The notes beneath the pieces were generated by a model. The model was given only the letters and a program-made list of their open reading frames with translations, was not told where the DNA came from and did not search any database. A stretch of 33,261 bases of DNA from Variovorax sp. KBW07 (lineage in GTDB: Bacteria; Pseudomonadota; Gammaproteobacteria; Burkholderiales; Burkholderiaceae_C): the NCBI RefSeq assembly GCF_003852515.1, contig NZ_QAJK01000114.1, positions 1 through 33,261 on the forward strand, in the 5' to 3' direction. Positions 24,971-33,261 of the stretch are shown one piece after another. Numbering within the stretch: position 1 is the first letter of the stretch; each line of letters opens with the position of its first letter. The position numbers were made by a program, and so were the translations under genes.

Positions 24971-26059
24971 TCATTCTCGCGCCGGCCGCGCGCCCGCACC
25001 GTCAGCCAATGCGCCGCCATGCACCTGCAGCCAGTCGCCGACCTGCTCGGGCATGGCCCGCACATGCGCCGGCGGCGGCCCCATCGGAAAGCCCACGTGG
25101 CCGCCCTGCCCGGGCTGCCACAGCGTGACATGCGCCCCGACCTCGCCGGGGCGCGGCAGGCTGCGCGCGGGAATGAAGGGGTCGTTGCGGGCATTCACCA
25201 CCAGCGCCGGCACGCGGATGCGGTCCAGGTGCGGCTTGGCCGAGCCCCGCGCCCAGTAGTCCTCGGTGTCGCGAAAGCCGTGCAGCGGCGCGGTGAACAC
25301 GTCGTCGAAGGTGTAGAGGTCGCGCGCGGCCAGCAGGCGGTCGCGGTCGAACAGGCCCGGAAACTGCGCCAGCTTGGCCAGTGCCTTGGGCTTCATGGTC
25401 TGCAGGAACATGCGCGTGTAGACCAGCCGGTTGAAGCCCCGGCCGATGGCGTCGCCTCCCGCCGCCAGGTCGAGCGGCGCGCACACCGAGGCCACTGCGC
25501 TCACCGTCCGGGCTGCCGTGTCCCCTGCTTCGCTGGCCCAGCGCATCAGCGCATTGCCGCCGAGCGACACGCCCGCGGCCAGCACCGGCCCGCCGCCGCG
25601 CAGCACGTGCTGCTCGCGCATGCGCGCCAGGATCCAGCCGATTTCCTCGAAGTCGCCCGAGTGGTACGCGCGCGGCGCCAGGTTCAGCTCGCCGCTGCAG
25701 CCGCGGAAGTGCGGCACCGCGAACGCCATGCCGCGCGACGCGGCAAAGGCCGCGAAGGCTTCGGCGTAGTGGCTGCGCGAAGAGCCTTCGAGCCCGTGGA
25801 ACAGCACCAGCAGCGGCGGCCTGGCCACCGAAGCGGACGCGGGCGCATCGACGAAATCGACATCGACGAAGTCGCCATCGGGCGTGGTCCAGCGCTCGCG
25901 CCGGTAGACCGGTGCCGGCCCGTCGAAGCGGCGTGCGTAGAGCGCCGCCCAGATCGTCTGCAGGTTGCCGCCGGGCAACCAGCGCGGCGCCGCGTAATCC
26001 ATCGACGAGGCACGCGAAGATGAAGCGGCAGGGGAAGAAGAAAGAACGGCGGAGGACAT
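24971..26059 (-). CDS. Alpha/beta hydrolase, YheT family, 362 aa
   Basis: A cytoplasmic alpha/beta hydrolase related to E. coli YheT and the ABHD1/3 esterases, whose true substrates are poorly known. The nucleophile elbow GVSLGGN holds S165, the acid is D293 in NARNDPFIP, and the histidine is H321 in GGHVGF. The oxyanion segment FHGLEGSSRSHY and the N-terminal WLPGGNLQTIW signature are typical of the family. The ATG at 26059 is taken, eight bases after the previous stop. A second in-frame ATG at 26002 (MDYAAPRWL) fits the family start better and would remove a Ser/Ala-rich lead. Neither has a clear ribosome site. The length is slightly above the usual 320-345 aa. Confidence 0.88.
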   Translation of the reverse strand: MSSAVLSSSPAASSSRASSMDYAAPRWLPGGNLQTIWAALYARRFDGPAPVYRRERWTTPDGDFVDVDFVDAPASASVARPPLLVLFHGLEGSSRSHYAEAFAAFAASRGMAFAVPHFRGCSGELNLAPRAYHSGDFEEIGWILARMREQHVLRGGGPVLAAGVSLGGNALMRWASEAGDTAARTVSAVASVCAPLDLAAGGDAIGRGFNRLVYTRMFLQTMKPKALAKLAQFPGLFDRDRLLAARDLYTFDDVFTAPLHGFRDTEDYWARGSAKPHLDRIRVPALVVNARNDPFIPARSLPRPGEVGAHVTLWQPGQGGHVGFPMGPPPAHVRAMPEQVGDWLQVHGGALADGAGARPARE

Positions 26060-26066
26060 CGATCGA

Positions 26067-26519
26067 TCAATGCAGGGTTTGGGGCGGATCGTTCGCGTCG
26101 TCGGGTTCGCGCGCGCTGCCGGGGCTCGCGTGGTGCGCCACCAGGCGCCAGCCCTGCGCGGTCTTGTGATAGACGTTGGTGGCCAGCACGAAGGCATGGC
26201 GCGGGCCTTCGGCGGTGAGCACCTCGATGCGCTCCAGCACGTTGTGCACCGCGCTCGCGAGCGATTCGATCTTGCGCACCCGCGCCGGCTGGGCATGGAT
26301 GGCGCCATTGCTGAACATCTGCTCGAAGGCCAGGCGGATCGCCACGGCGCCCACCAGGCGCGGGCCGCCGGGGTGCACGCAGAACACCTCGTCTTCGTCG
26401 GCCCAGCAGGCCATCAACGCATCGATGTCGCCGCGTTGCAGCGCTTCGTAGAAGGCGGCTTCGACGTCATCGGCGGTGCCGCCGATGGCCGCTGCGGCGC
26501 GGAGTGGTGTCTTGGGCAT
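26067..26519 (-). CDS. SnoaL-like / NTF2-fold protein (nuclear transport factor 2 superfamily), 150 aa
   Basis: A small cone-shaped NTF2-fold protein. The opening helix DDVEAAFYEALQRGDIDALMACWADEDEV, the CVHPGG loop, and the strands that end in GWRLVAHHAS are typical of SnoaL_3/DUF4440 members. The latter include predicted ketosteroid-isomerase-like proteins and proteins of unknown function. The ATG at 26519 is chosen; a GTG 36 bases upstream gives 12 more residues without improving the fold. It is the first gene of a three-gene strand with the YheT-like hydrolase and the unknown protein, separated by under 10 bases. No substrate can be proposed from sequence. Confidence 0.85.
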   Translation of the reverse strand: MPKTPLRAAAAIGGTADDVEAAFYEALQRGDIDALMACWADEDEVFCVHPGGPRLVGAVAIRLAFEQMFSNGAIHAQPARVRKIESLASAVHNVLERIEVLTAEGPRHAFVLATNVYHKTAQGWRLVAHHASPGSAREPDDANDPPQTLH

Positions 26520-26556
26520 GGCGTGATTTTGCCGCGCCGTCCGTGACGGCGGCACT

Positions 26557-26571
26557 GCACCGCTTTGGTCC
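26557..26571. promoter_or_regulatory. Candidate NtrC (enhancer) site upstream of rutA
   Basis: GCACCGCTTTGGTCC fits the NtrC dyad GCACC-N5-GGTGC with one mismatch. It lies about 115 bases before the -24 element of the rutA sigma-54 promoter, a normal enhancer distance. Only one site was found, and pairs are more usual. Confidence 0.45.
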
Positions 26572-26618
26572 GGCCCGCACCGCGCCGCGGCAATCTCTTC
26601 GATTCGTCCGCTCCGTTT

Positions 26619-26634
26619 TGGACCATTTGGTCAA
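26619..26634. promoter_or_regulatory. RutR box-like operator upstream of rutA
   Basis: TGGACCATTTGGTCAA differs in one base from the RutR consensus TTGACCA-N2-TGGTCAA. It lies 52 bases before the -24 element of rutA. A RutR gene is 4.5 kb away in this window. In E. coli RutR leaves its site when uracil or thymine binds. Confidence 0.8.
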
Positions 26635-26686
26635 ACACAAACCTCCAAAACAACTCAACCCATTGATTTGAAAGAACTTATTCAAC

Positions 26687-26703
26687 TGGCACGGCGCATG
26701 CAA
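26687..26703 (+). promoter_or_regulatory. Sigma-54 promoter of rutA
   Basis: TGGCACGGCGCATGCAA: the GG (26688-26689) and GC (26700-26701) are exactly ten bases apart, as required for the -24/-12 class, and TGGCACG matches the consensus -24 block. Transcription would start near 26713, giving a leader of about 23 bases with an AGGAG ribosome site. Confidence 0.82.
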
Positions 26704-26735
26704 GGAGCTTCGCAACCCGCAACAGGAGCCCTTTC

Positions 26736-27848
<1,113 letters not shown>

Positions 27849-27862
27849 GAAAAGAGGCGCAC

Positions 27863-28663
<801 letters not shown>

Positions 28664-28685
28664 TTCACTTCCAAGGAGTTCCCGA

Positions 28686-29078
28686 ATGCCCAAGCAAGCC
28701 ATCATCCCGCCCGGCACCGGCGTGCCGCTCGCCCCGTACGTCCCGGGCACGCTCGCCGACGGCGTGCTCTACGTGTCGGGCACCCTGCCCTTCGACAAGG
28801 ACAACAACGTGGTCCATGTGGGCGATGCCGCCGCGCAGGCGCGGCACGTGCTCACCACCATCCAGGGCGTGGTCGAGGCCGCCGGCGGCACCATGGACGA
28901 CGTGACCTTCAACCAGATCATGCTCAAGGACTGGGCCGACTACGCGAAGATCAACGCGGTGTATGCCGAGTTCTTTCCCGGCACCAAGCCCGCGCGCTAC
29001 TGCATCCAGTGCGGCCTCGTGAAGCCCGACGCGCTGATCGAGATTGCCTCGATCGCGCACGTCGGCAACAAGGGCTGA
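28686..29078 (+). CDS. rutC: 3-aminoacrylate deaminase RutC (RidA family), 130 aa
   Basis: A small trimeric RidA/YjgF-type protein that speeds conversion of 3-aminoacrylate to malonic semialdehyde and ammonia. The [21 protein letters not shown] start, the YVSGTLPFD strand, the [12 protein letters not shown] block and the [21 protein letters not shown] motif with its conserved Arg and Glu match RutC. Normal length. The ATG at 28686 is preceded by AAGGAG. It lies 22 bases after rutB and 5 bases before rutD. Confidence 0.97.
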   Translation: MPKQAIIPPGTGVPLAPYVPGTLADGVLYVSGTLPFDKDNNVVHVGDAAAQARHVLTTIQGVVEAAGGTMDDVTFNQIMLKDWADYAKINAVYAEFFPGTKPARYCIQCGLVKPDALIEIASIAHVGNKG

Positions 29079-29083
29079 GTCTC

Positions 29084-29902
29084 ATGACCTCGCTGCACTA
29101 TGAGGTGCATGGGCCGTCGGACGCGGCAGCCACTGTGCTGCTGTCGTCCGGCCTCGGCGGCTCGGCCGGCTTCTGGCAGCCCCAGCTCGGCGCGCTGGTG
29201 GATGCGGGCCATCGCGTCCTCGCCTACGACCAGCGCGGCACGGGCCGCAGCCCCGACGCGCTGCCCGAGGACGACTACGCGATCGCCGACATGGCGCTCG
29301 ACGTGATCGAGATCCTCGATGCCACGAACACGGCGCGGTGCCACTTCGTGGGCCATGCGCTCGGCGGATTGGTCGGCTTGCAGCTCGCGCTCGATGCGCC
29401 CGACTGCGTGGCGAGCCTGGTGCTCATCAATGCATGGTCGAAACCGAATCCGCATTCGGCGCGCTGCTTCGATGCGCGGCTCGCGCTGCTCGGCGCGCTC
29501 GGTGCACGCGCGTATGTGGAAGCGCAACCGATCTTCCTGTACCCCGCCGCCTGGTGCGCCGAACATGCACAGCGCGTGGCCGACGAGGTCGATCACGCCT
29601 TCGCACATTTCCCCGGCGAATCCAACATGCGTGCGCGCATCGCGGCACTGCGTGCCTTCGACGTCGACGCGCACCTTGCCGACATCACGGTGCCCACGCT
29701 GGTGACGGCCGCAAGAGACGACGTGCTCGTGCCCTGGACCTGCTCGCAGCGCCTGGCCGATGGCCTGCGCGACGTGACGCTCGACTTCATGCCGCACGGC
29801 GGCCATGCCCACAGCGTGACCGAGGCCGATGCCTTCAACCGCAGCCTGCTCGACTTTCTCTCGCGGGTGAGCACACCCGCCCCATCCACAGTTCCCGCAT
29901 GA
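29084..29902 (+). CDS. rutD: Putative carbamate hydrolase RutD (alpha/beta hydrolase fold), 272 aa
   Basis: An alpha/beta-fold protein of the Rut pathway, proposed to act on the carbamate released by RutB, an older reading being aminoacrylate hydrolysis. It shows [24 protein letters not shown], the elbow GHALGG at 90-95, and the HGGHAHSVT histidine near the end. The usual nucleophile serine is an alanine (A92). E. coli RutD has the same GHALG motif, so this is a family trait, not a lesion. The ATG at 29084 is used, and its stop overlaps rutE (ATGA). Complete. Confidence 0.95.
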   Translation: MTSLHYEVHGPSDAAATVLLSSGLGGSAGFWQPQLGALVDAGHRVLAYDQRGTGRSPDALPEDDYAIADMALDVIEILDATNTARCHFVGHALGGLVGLQLALDAPDCVASLVLINAWSKPNPHSARCFDARLALLGALGARAYVEAQPIFLYPAAWCAEHAQRVADEVDHAFAHFPGESNMRARIAALRAFDVDAHLADITVPTLVTAARDDVLVPWTCSQRLADGLRDVTLDFMPHGGHAHSVTEADAFNRSLLDFLSRVSTPAPSTVPA

Positions 29903-30495
29903 CCACCACATCCACGCTCGACGACGCAGCCCTGTCGCTTCTTTTCACCGGCGCGCGCAGCCACAACGGCTGGACCGGTGAACCGGTGTCCGATGCACAA
30001 CTGCAGCAGGTCTACGCACTGGCCAGCCTCGGCCCGACATCGGCCAACTGCTCGCCCGCGCGCTTCGTGTTCGTGCGCACGCCCGAAGGCAAGCAGCGCC
30101 TGGCGCCCGCGCTTTCCAAGGGCAACCTCGACAAGACCATGGCCGCGCCGGTCACCGTCATTGCCGCATGGGACCGCAAGTTCTACGACAAGCTGCCCAC
30201 GCTGTTCCCGCATGCCGATGCGCGCAGCTGGTTCACCGGCAGCCCCGAGGCCGCGCACGAAACCGCCTTTCGCAACGCCAGCCTGCAGGCCGGCTACCTG
30301 CTGCTCGCGGCGCGCGCCGTGGGCCTCGATGCCGGGCCGATGTCGGGCTTCGACAAGGCGAAGGTCGATGCCGCTTTTTTCGAGGGCACCGACTGGACCG
30401 TCAACTTCCTCATCAACCTCGGCCACGGTGATGCGTCGAAGGTGTTCGGCCGCCTGCCGCGGCTGCCCTTCGGCGACGCCTGCCTGCTGGCCTGA
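29899..30495 (+). CDS. rutE: Malonic semialdehyde reductase RutE (nitroreductase fold), 198 aa
   Basis: Reduces malonic semialdehyde to 3-hydroxypropionate with NAD(P)H, clearing the toxic end product of uracil breakdown. It has a nitroreductase-type flavin fold with [15 protein letters not shown], the [20 protein letters not shown] block that binds FMN, the [20 protein letters not shown] helix and the PMSGFD loop. Length equals E. coli RutE/YdfG-partner proteins (about 196 aa). It is coupled to rutD by ATGA and followed after 15 bases by rutF. Confidence 0.96.
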   Translation: MTTTSTLDDAALSLLFTGARSHNGWTGEPVSDAQLQQVYALASLGPTSANCSPARFVFVRTPEGKQRLAPALSKGNLDKTMAAPVTVIAAWDRKFYDKLPTLFPHADARSWFTGSPEAAHETAFRNASLQAGYLLLAARAVGLDAGPMSGFDKAKVDAAFFEGTDWTVNFLINLGHGDASKVFGRLPRLPFGDACLLA

Positions 30496-30510
30496 AGAAA
30501 ACGTCGCGAC

Positions 30511-31062
30511 ATGCTGAACTCGATGGCCTCCCACAACCCCGCATCGAACAATCCCGCCGGCCTGCCACCCGGCTTGCCCAAGGCCGACTATCGCAACGCG
30601 ATGGCGCGGCTGGGCGCGGCGGTCAACATCATCACCACCGACGGCCCCGCGGGCCGCGCCGGCTTCACGGCCTCGGCCGTGTGCAGCGTGACCGACGAGC
30701 CGCCGATGCTGCTGGTGTGCCTGAACCGGTCCGCCTCGGTGTACCCGGCCTTCAAGGCCAACGGCGTGCTGTGCGTGAACGTGCTGGCCGCGGGGCACCA
30801 GACGCTCTCGACGCTGTTCGGCGGCAAGACGCCGATGGACGAACGCTTCGCGGCCGGCAACTGGAGCCGCAAGACCACCGGCTCGCCGATGCTCGACGAC
30901 GCGGCCGTGTCCTTCGACTGCCGCGTGCTGCACGCCACGCACGCGGGCACGCACGACGTGCTGTTCTGCGAAGCGGTGGCCATTGCCATCGGCGGGGCGG
31001 CGCAGGGGTTGATCTACTTCGACCGCCGGTATCACGAGATCGCGGTACCGCCGCAGCACTGA
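30511..31062 (+). CDS. rutF: FMN reductase RutF, 183 aa
   Basis: The flavin reductase that supplies reduced FMN to RutA. It has a split-barrel flavin-reductase domain with [61 protein letters not shown] and the final DRRYHEIAV. The first 25 residues are a low-complexity lead; a second ATG at 30523 is possible. No clear ribosome site is seen for either. Last gene of the rut operon here: the uracil permease gene rutG, usual in E. coli, does not follow. A pair of palindromic repeats lies between its stop and the convergent rutR. Confidence 0.95.
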   Translation: MLNSMASHNPASNNPAGLPPGLPKADYRNAMARLGAAVNIITTDGPAGRAGFTASAVCSVTDEPPMLLVCLNRSASVYPAFKANGVLCVNVLAAGHQTLSTLFGGKTPMDERFAAGNWSRKTTGSPMLDDAAVSFDCRVLHATHAGTHDVLFCEAVAIAIGGAAQGLIYFDRRYHEIAVPPQH

Positions 31063-31077
31063 GTTCCCCCTCTGGTC

Positions 31078-31099
31078 CCCTCTCCCCTCGGGGAGAGGG
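31078..31099. repeat. REP-like palindrome, unit 1
   Basis: CCCTCTCCCC-TC-GGGGAGAGGG, a perfect ten-base-pair hairpin, followed by TTAGGGTGAGGGGGC (to 31114). It lies just after the rutF stop. The second unit is in inverse orientation, as in the paired REP elements of many proteobacteria. Confidence 0.85.
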
Positions 31100-31166
31100 T
31101 TAGGGTGAGGGGGCAGCGGCGCTGGCAAGAGCAGCAGTGACGTCAATGCCGCAACCCTCACCCCAG

Positions 31167-31188
31167 CCCTCTCCCCAAGGGGAGAGGG
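31167..31188. repeat. REP-like palindrome, unit 2
   Basis: CCCTCTCCCC-AA-GGGGAGAGGG, preceded by AACCCTCACCCCAG (from 31153), the near-complement of the tail of unit 1. The pair thus forms a larger inverted repeat between the ends of rutF and rutR. It may end transcription or protect the 3' ends of both messages (inference). Confidence 0.85.
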
Positions 31189-31196
31189 GGCAAGAT

Positions 31197-31922
31197 TCAG
31201 CGTGGCGTGATGCCCTGCAGCACGATGCGCTGGACGTTCTCCACCGTCTGCTCGAAGAACGCCGCGTCGTCCAGCGTGTGCCCCGTCAGCGCCTGCACCT
31301 GCACCCCGAAATCCGCGTAGTGCTGCGTGACCGCCCACAGCGCGAAGATCAGGTGGTGCGGATCGACCGGCGCCAGCTTGCCGGCCGCGACCCAGGCCTT
31401 GATGACTTCCGATTTCTTCTCCACCAGCGTGCGCAGCTCGCGGTCGAGTTCATCGCGCAACAGCGGCGCGCCCTGGATCATTTCAAGACAGAACAAACGC
31501 GAGGCGTCCGGCCGGTCGCGCGAGACCACCAGCTTGCGCCGGATGTAGTCGCCGATGGCTTCGCCCGGGTCCTGCTCGGCGCTGAAGCCGCGCAGCGGTT
31601 CGAGCCACAGCGCGAGCAGGTCGCGCAGCACGTTGACGTACAGCTCTTCCTTGTTCGCGAAGTAATAGAGCAGGTTGCTCTTCGACACGTCGGCGCGTGC
31701 CGCCACCTGGTCGATCGACGTGCCGTGCAGCCCGAAGCGCGAGAACAGCCCCAGCGCGGCACCGAGGATGGCGCTGCGCTTGTCTTCGATCTGCCGCAGC
31801 CGGCGGTTCACCGCGGACGCACTGCGCACCGCGGGCTTTGCGCGCTTGCGCGCCGGCTTGTCGGTGCTGGTGGTGGTGTTGCTGGAGCTGCTGGCTGCGG
31901 CCAGCGCCTTGGTCTTCGGCAT
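31197..31922 (-). CDS. rutR: TetR family pyrimidine-utilisation repressor RutR, 241 aa
   Basis: The regulator of pyrimidine use; in E. coli it binds TTGACCA-N2-TGGTCAA and responds to uracil and thymine. From about residue 47 the match with RutR is close throughout: the helix-turn-helix with DQVAARADVSKSNLLYYFANK, EYIR-like DYIRRKLVVSRDRPDASRLFCLEMIQGAPLL, and the C-terminal AVTQHYADFGVQV and FFEQTVENVQRIVLQGITPR blocks. The first 45 residues (Ser/Thr- then Lys/Arg-rich) are longer than in E. coli. The ATG at 31922 has GAGGGAAG before it. It is convergent to rutF and divergent from the 2-oxoglutarate oxygenase gene. Candidate RutR boxes lie upstream of rutA and of that oxygenase. Confidence 0.96.
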   Translation of the reverse strand: MPKTKALAAASSSSNTTTSTDKPARKRAKPAVRSASAVNRRLRQIEDKRSAILGAALGLFSRFGLHGTSIDQVAARADVSKSNLLYYFANKEELYVNVLRDLLALWLEPLRGFSAEQDPGEAIGDYIRRKLVVSRDRPDASRLFCLEMIQGAPLLRDELDRELRTLVEKKSEVIKAWVAAGKLAPVDPHHLIFALWAVTQHYADFGVQVQALTGHTLDDAAFFEQTVENVQRIVLQGITPR

Positions 31923-32101
31923 CTTCCCTCGTTTCTTCTGGATTCCGGATTCATTCGGCTGCGAACAAAACGCTTGCACGAGCCGTACCCGCAAGCCCTT
32001 CGGCATTGCGGCGCACCACTGTAAGGCCAGCATGCATCGCCTTGCGCCACGACCGCTTGCAGGCCCCGCGCCGCGCACCATGCTGACGCGGCAAAAGCGA
32101 T

Positions 32102-32117
32102 TTGTCCATTTGGTCCA
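32102..32117. promoter_or_regulatory. RutR box-like operator upstream of 2-oxoglutarate oxygenase gene
   Basis: TTGTCCATTTGGTCCA fits TTGACCA-N2-TGGTCAA with one mismatch per arm. It shares the ten bases CCATTTGGTC with the box at rutA. It ends two bases before the -24 element, so RutR bound here could block sigma-54 RNA polymerase. Confidence 0.65.
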
Positions 32118-32119
32118 AC

Positions 32120-32136
32120 TGGCACAGACGTTGCAT
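32120..32136 (+). promoter_or_regulatory. Sigma-54 promoter of 2-oxoglutarate oxygenase gene
   Basis: TGGCACAGACGTTGCAT: GG (32121-32122) and GC (32133-32134) are separated by exactly ten bases, and TTGCAT is a consensus -12 block. CAACTGGCAC is shared with the rutA promoter. Transcription would begin near 32146, leaving a leader of about 60 bases. Confidence 0.87.
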
Positions 32137-32204
32137 GGAGAACGGGCAGTACGAACGAACGTCGCCAGCATGGCGCTGGCCAGTGTCAAGCACAAGGAAC
32201 GTCC

Positions 32205-33206
32205 ATGACCCTTCTGTCTGTCCCCATCATCGATCTCGCACCCTACTTCGCCGGCAGCCCCGAAGGCAAGGCGGAGGTCGCGAAGAAAGTCGACGAAGCC
32301 TGCCGCAGCATCGGCTTCCTGGTCATCACCAACCACGGCATTTCCGCGGACCTGGTCTCGCGCGTGTCCACGCTGTCGCGCAAGTTCTTCGACATGCCGC
32401 TGGCCGAGAAGCGCAAGGTCGACCGGCCGCGCGAAGACGCGGTGCGCGGCTACAGCGCGGTCGGCGAAGAGGGCCTGTCGTACAGCCTCGAAGAAGCGGC
32501 GCCGGGCGACCTGAAGGAATCGTTCTCGGTCGGCCCGTCGAACGTGCCCGACGACGACTACCACCGAGGCCCCGCCGCGGGCCCGCACTTCGAGCCCAAC
32601 AGCTGGCCGCCGATCGACGGCTTCCGCGAAGCCTACGAGGGCTACTTCGAGGCAATGAGCGATCTCTCGCGCTCGCTGATGCGCATCTTCGCGCTGGGCC
32701 TTTCGCTGCCGGAAAATTTCTTCGACGACAAGATCGACGCGCACATCAGCATGTTCCGCGTGCTGAGCTATCCGCCGCAGCGCGAGCAACCGCTGCCAGG
32801 CCAGTTGCGCGCGGGTGCGCACAGCGACTACGGCAGCCTGACGATCGTGCTGCCGGACGACAAGGGGCTGCAGGTGTTCAACAAGGCGGGCCAGTGGGTG
32901 GACGTTCCGCAAGTGGAAGGCGGGCTGGTGGTGAACATTGCCGACCTGATGATGCAGTGGACGAACGACCAATGGGTATCGACGTTGCACCGGGTGATAA
33001 ACCCACCCTTCGAGGTGGCGAGCACGAACCGGCGGCAGTCGCTGGTGTTCTTTCACCAGCCGAATTACGACGCGATGGTGGAGTGCTTGCCCAGTTGCCT
33101 GTCACCTGGCGAGCAGCCGAAGTACGCGCCGATTTCTTCCGGTGACCACCTGACCTCGAAGTTCGTGAAGCAGACGACCTTCGGGGGGACGAAGGTGACG
33201 GCCTGA
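32205..33206 (+). CDS. Fe(II)/2-oxoglutarate-dependent oxygenase, isopenicillin N synthase-like family, 333 aa
   Basis: A non-haem iron oxygenase with an N-terminal DIOX_N domain (VPIIDLAPY, FLVITNHGI, RKFFDMPLAEK) and a C-terminal 2OG-FeII_Oxy domain. Iron ligands are H206 and D208 (AHSDYG) and H262 (STLHRV). The 2-oxoglutarate contact is R277-x-S279. All catalytic residues are present and the length is normal. It starts at the ATG at 32205, after AAGGAA. It diverges from rutR and its upstream region holds a sigma-54 promoter and a RutR-box-like palindrome, tying it to pyrimidine and nitrogen control. Relatives hydroxylate many small molecules; fungal thymine 7-hydroxylase belongs to this superfamily. 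A pyrimidine substrate is my inference; a plant-type or antibiotic-type substrate cannot be excluded. Confidence 0.92.
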   Translation: MTLLSVPIIDLAPYFAGSPEGKAEVAKKVDEACRSIGFLVITNHGISADLVSRVSTLSRKFFDMPLAEKRKVDRPREDAVRGYSAVGEEGLSYSLEEAAPGDLKESFSVGPSNVPDDDYHRGPAAGPHFEPNSWPPIDGFREAYEGYFEAMSDLSRSLMRIFALGLSLPENFFDDKIDAHISMFRVLSYPPQREQPLPGQLRAGAHSDYGSLTIVLPDDKGLQVFNKAGQWVDVPQVEGGLVVNIADLMMQWTNDQWVSTLHRVINPPFEVASTNRRQSLVFFHQPNYDAMVECLPSCLSPGEQPKYAPISSGDHLTSKFVKQTTFGGTKVTA

Positions 33207-33261
33207 ATGACTTGCTGTTCTGTTCGTGGCGTTGTTTTGAGCGCTGCTGTTCAGGGCGACG

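Noticed and set aside
31078-31191. Possible CRISPR array
   Set aside because: Only two repeat units, inverted rather than direct, with no regular spacers and no cas gene.

Overview
The window is high-GC DNA with dense, short-gapped, often overlapping genes, typical of a betaproteobacterium of the order Burkholderiales. The proteins read most like Variovorax and its Comamonadaceae relatives. That placement is recognition from memory; nothing here (no rRNA, no housekeeping marker) proves it.

Layout. (1) At 1-1097 (-) lies most of a glutathione-dependent formaldehyde dehydrogenase gene, with a GAAA tetranucleotide tract in its leader. (2) From 10737 down to 1180 (-) runs an apparent ten-gene operon: a VOC-fold protein, a four-part sugar-type ABC importer (binding protein, ATPase, two permeases), a PRISE-like reductase and four classical short-chain dehydrogenases. 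A TetR-type regulator (11046, +) is divergent. The start-proximal region of the operon and of the regulator each carry the same TCAATCGAT-containing element, pointing outward in both cases. The substrate is unknown. (3) At 11744-14775 a LysR regulator diverges from an Old Yellow Enzyme and a luciferase-like oxidoreductase whose genes overlap. (4) At 14910-16594 is a two-gene ABC-2 exporter, then a terminator and a tRNA-Arg(CCG). (5) At 16820-23565 a TetR/AcrR-type repressor diverges from a complete RND tripartite efflux operon (adaptor, pump, outer-membrane channel), with an AcrR-like palindrome between them. (6) At 23681-24334 is a membrane-anchored cytochrome c with a strong terminator. Convergent to it is a three-gene strand (SnoaL-like, YheT-like hydrolase, uncharacterised protein).

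(7) At 26736-31062 is a complete rutABCDEF operon for using uracil as a nitrogen source. Its repressor gene rutR (31197-31922) is convergent. Divergent from rutR is an iron/2-oxoglutarate oxygenase of the isopenicillin N synthase type (32205-33206).

The most interesting signal is at the two promoters of region 7. Both rutA and the oxygenase gene carry a sigma-54 -24/-12 element with exact GG-N10-GC spacing, plus a RutR-box-like palindrome sharing CCATTTGGTC. rutA also has a candidate NtrC site. The oxygenase therefore looks like a member of the same nitrogen- and pyrimidine-controlled regulon. One testable idea is that it oxidises thymine or a related pyrimidine, as the fungal thymine 7-hydroxylase of the same superfamily does, feeding the Rut pathway. 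No rutG uracil permease gene is seen in the window.
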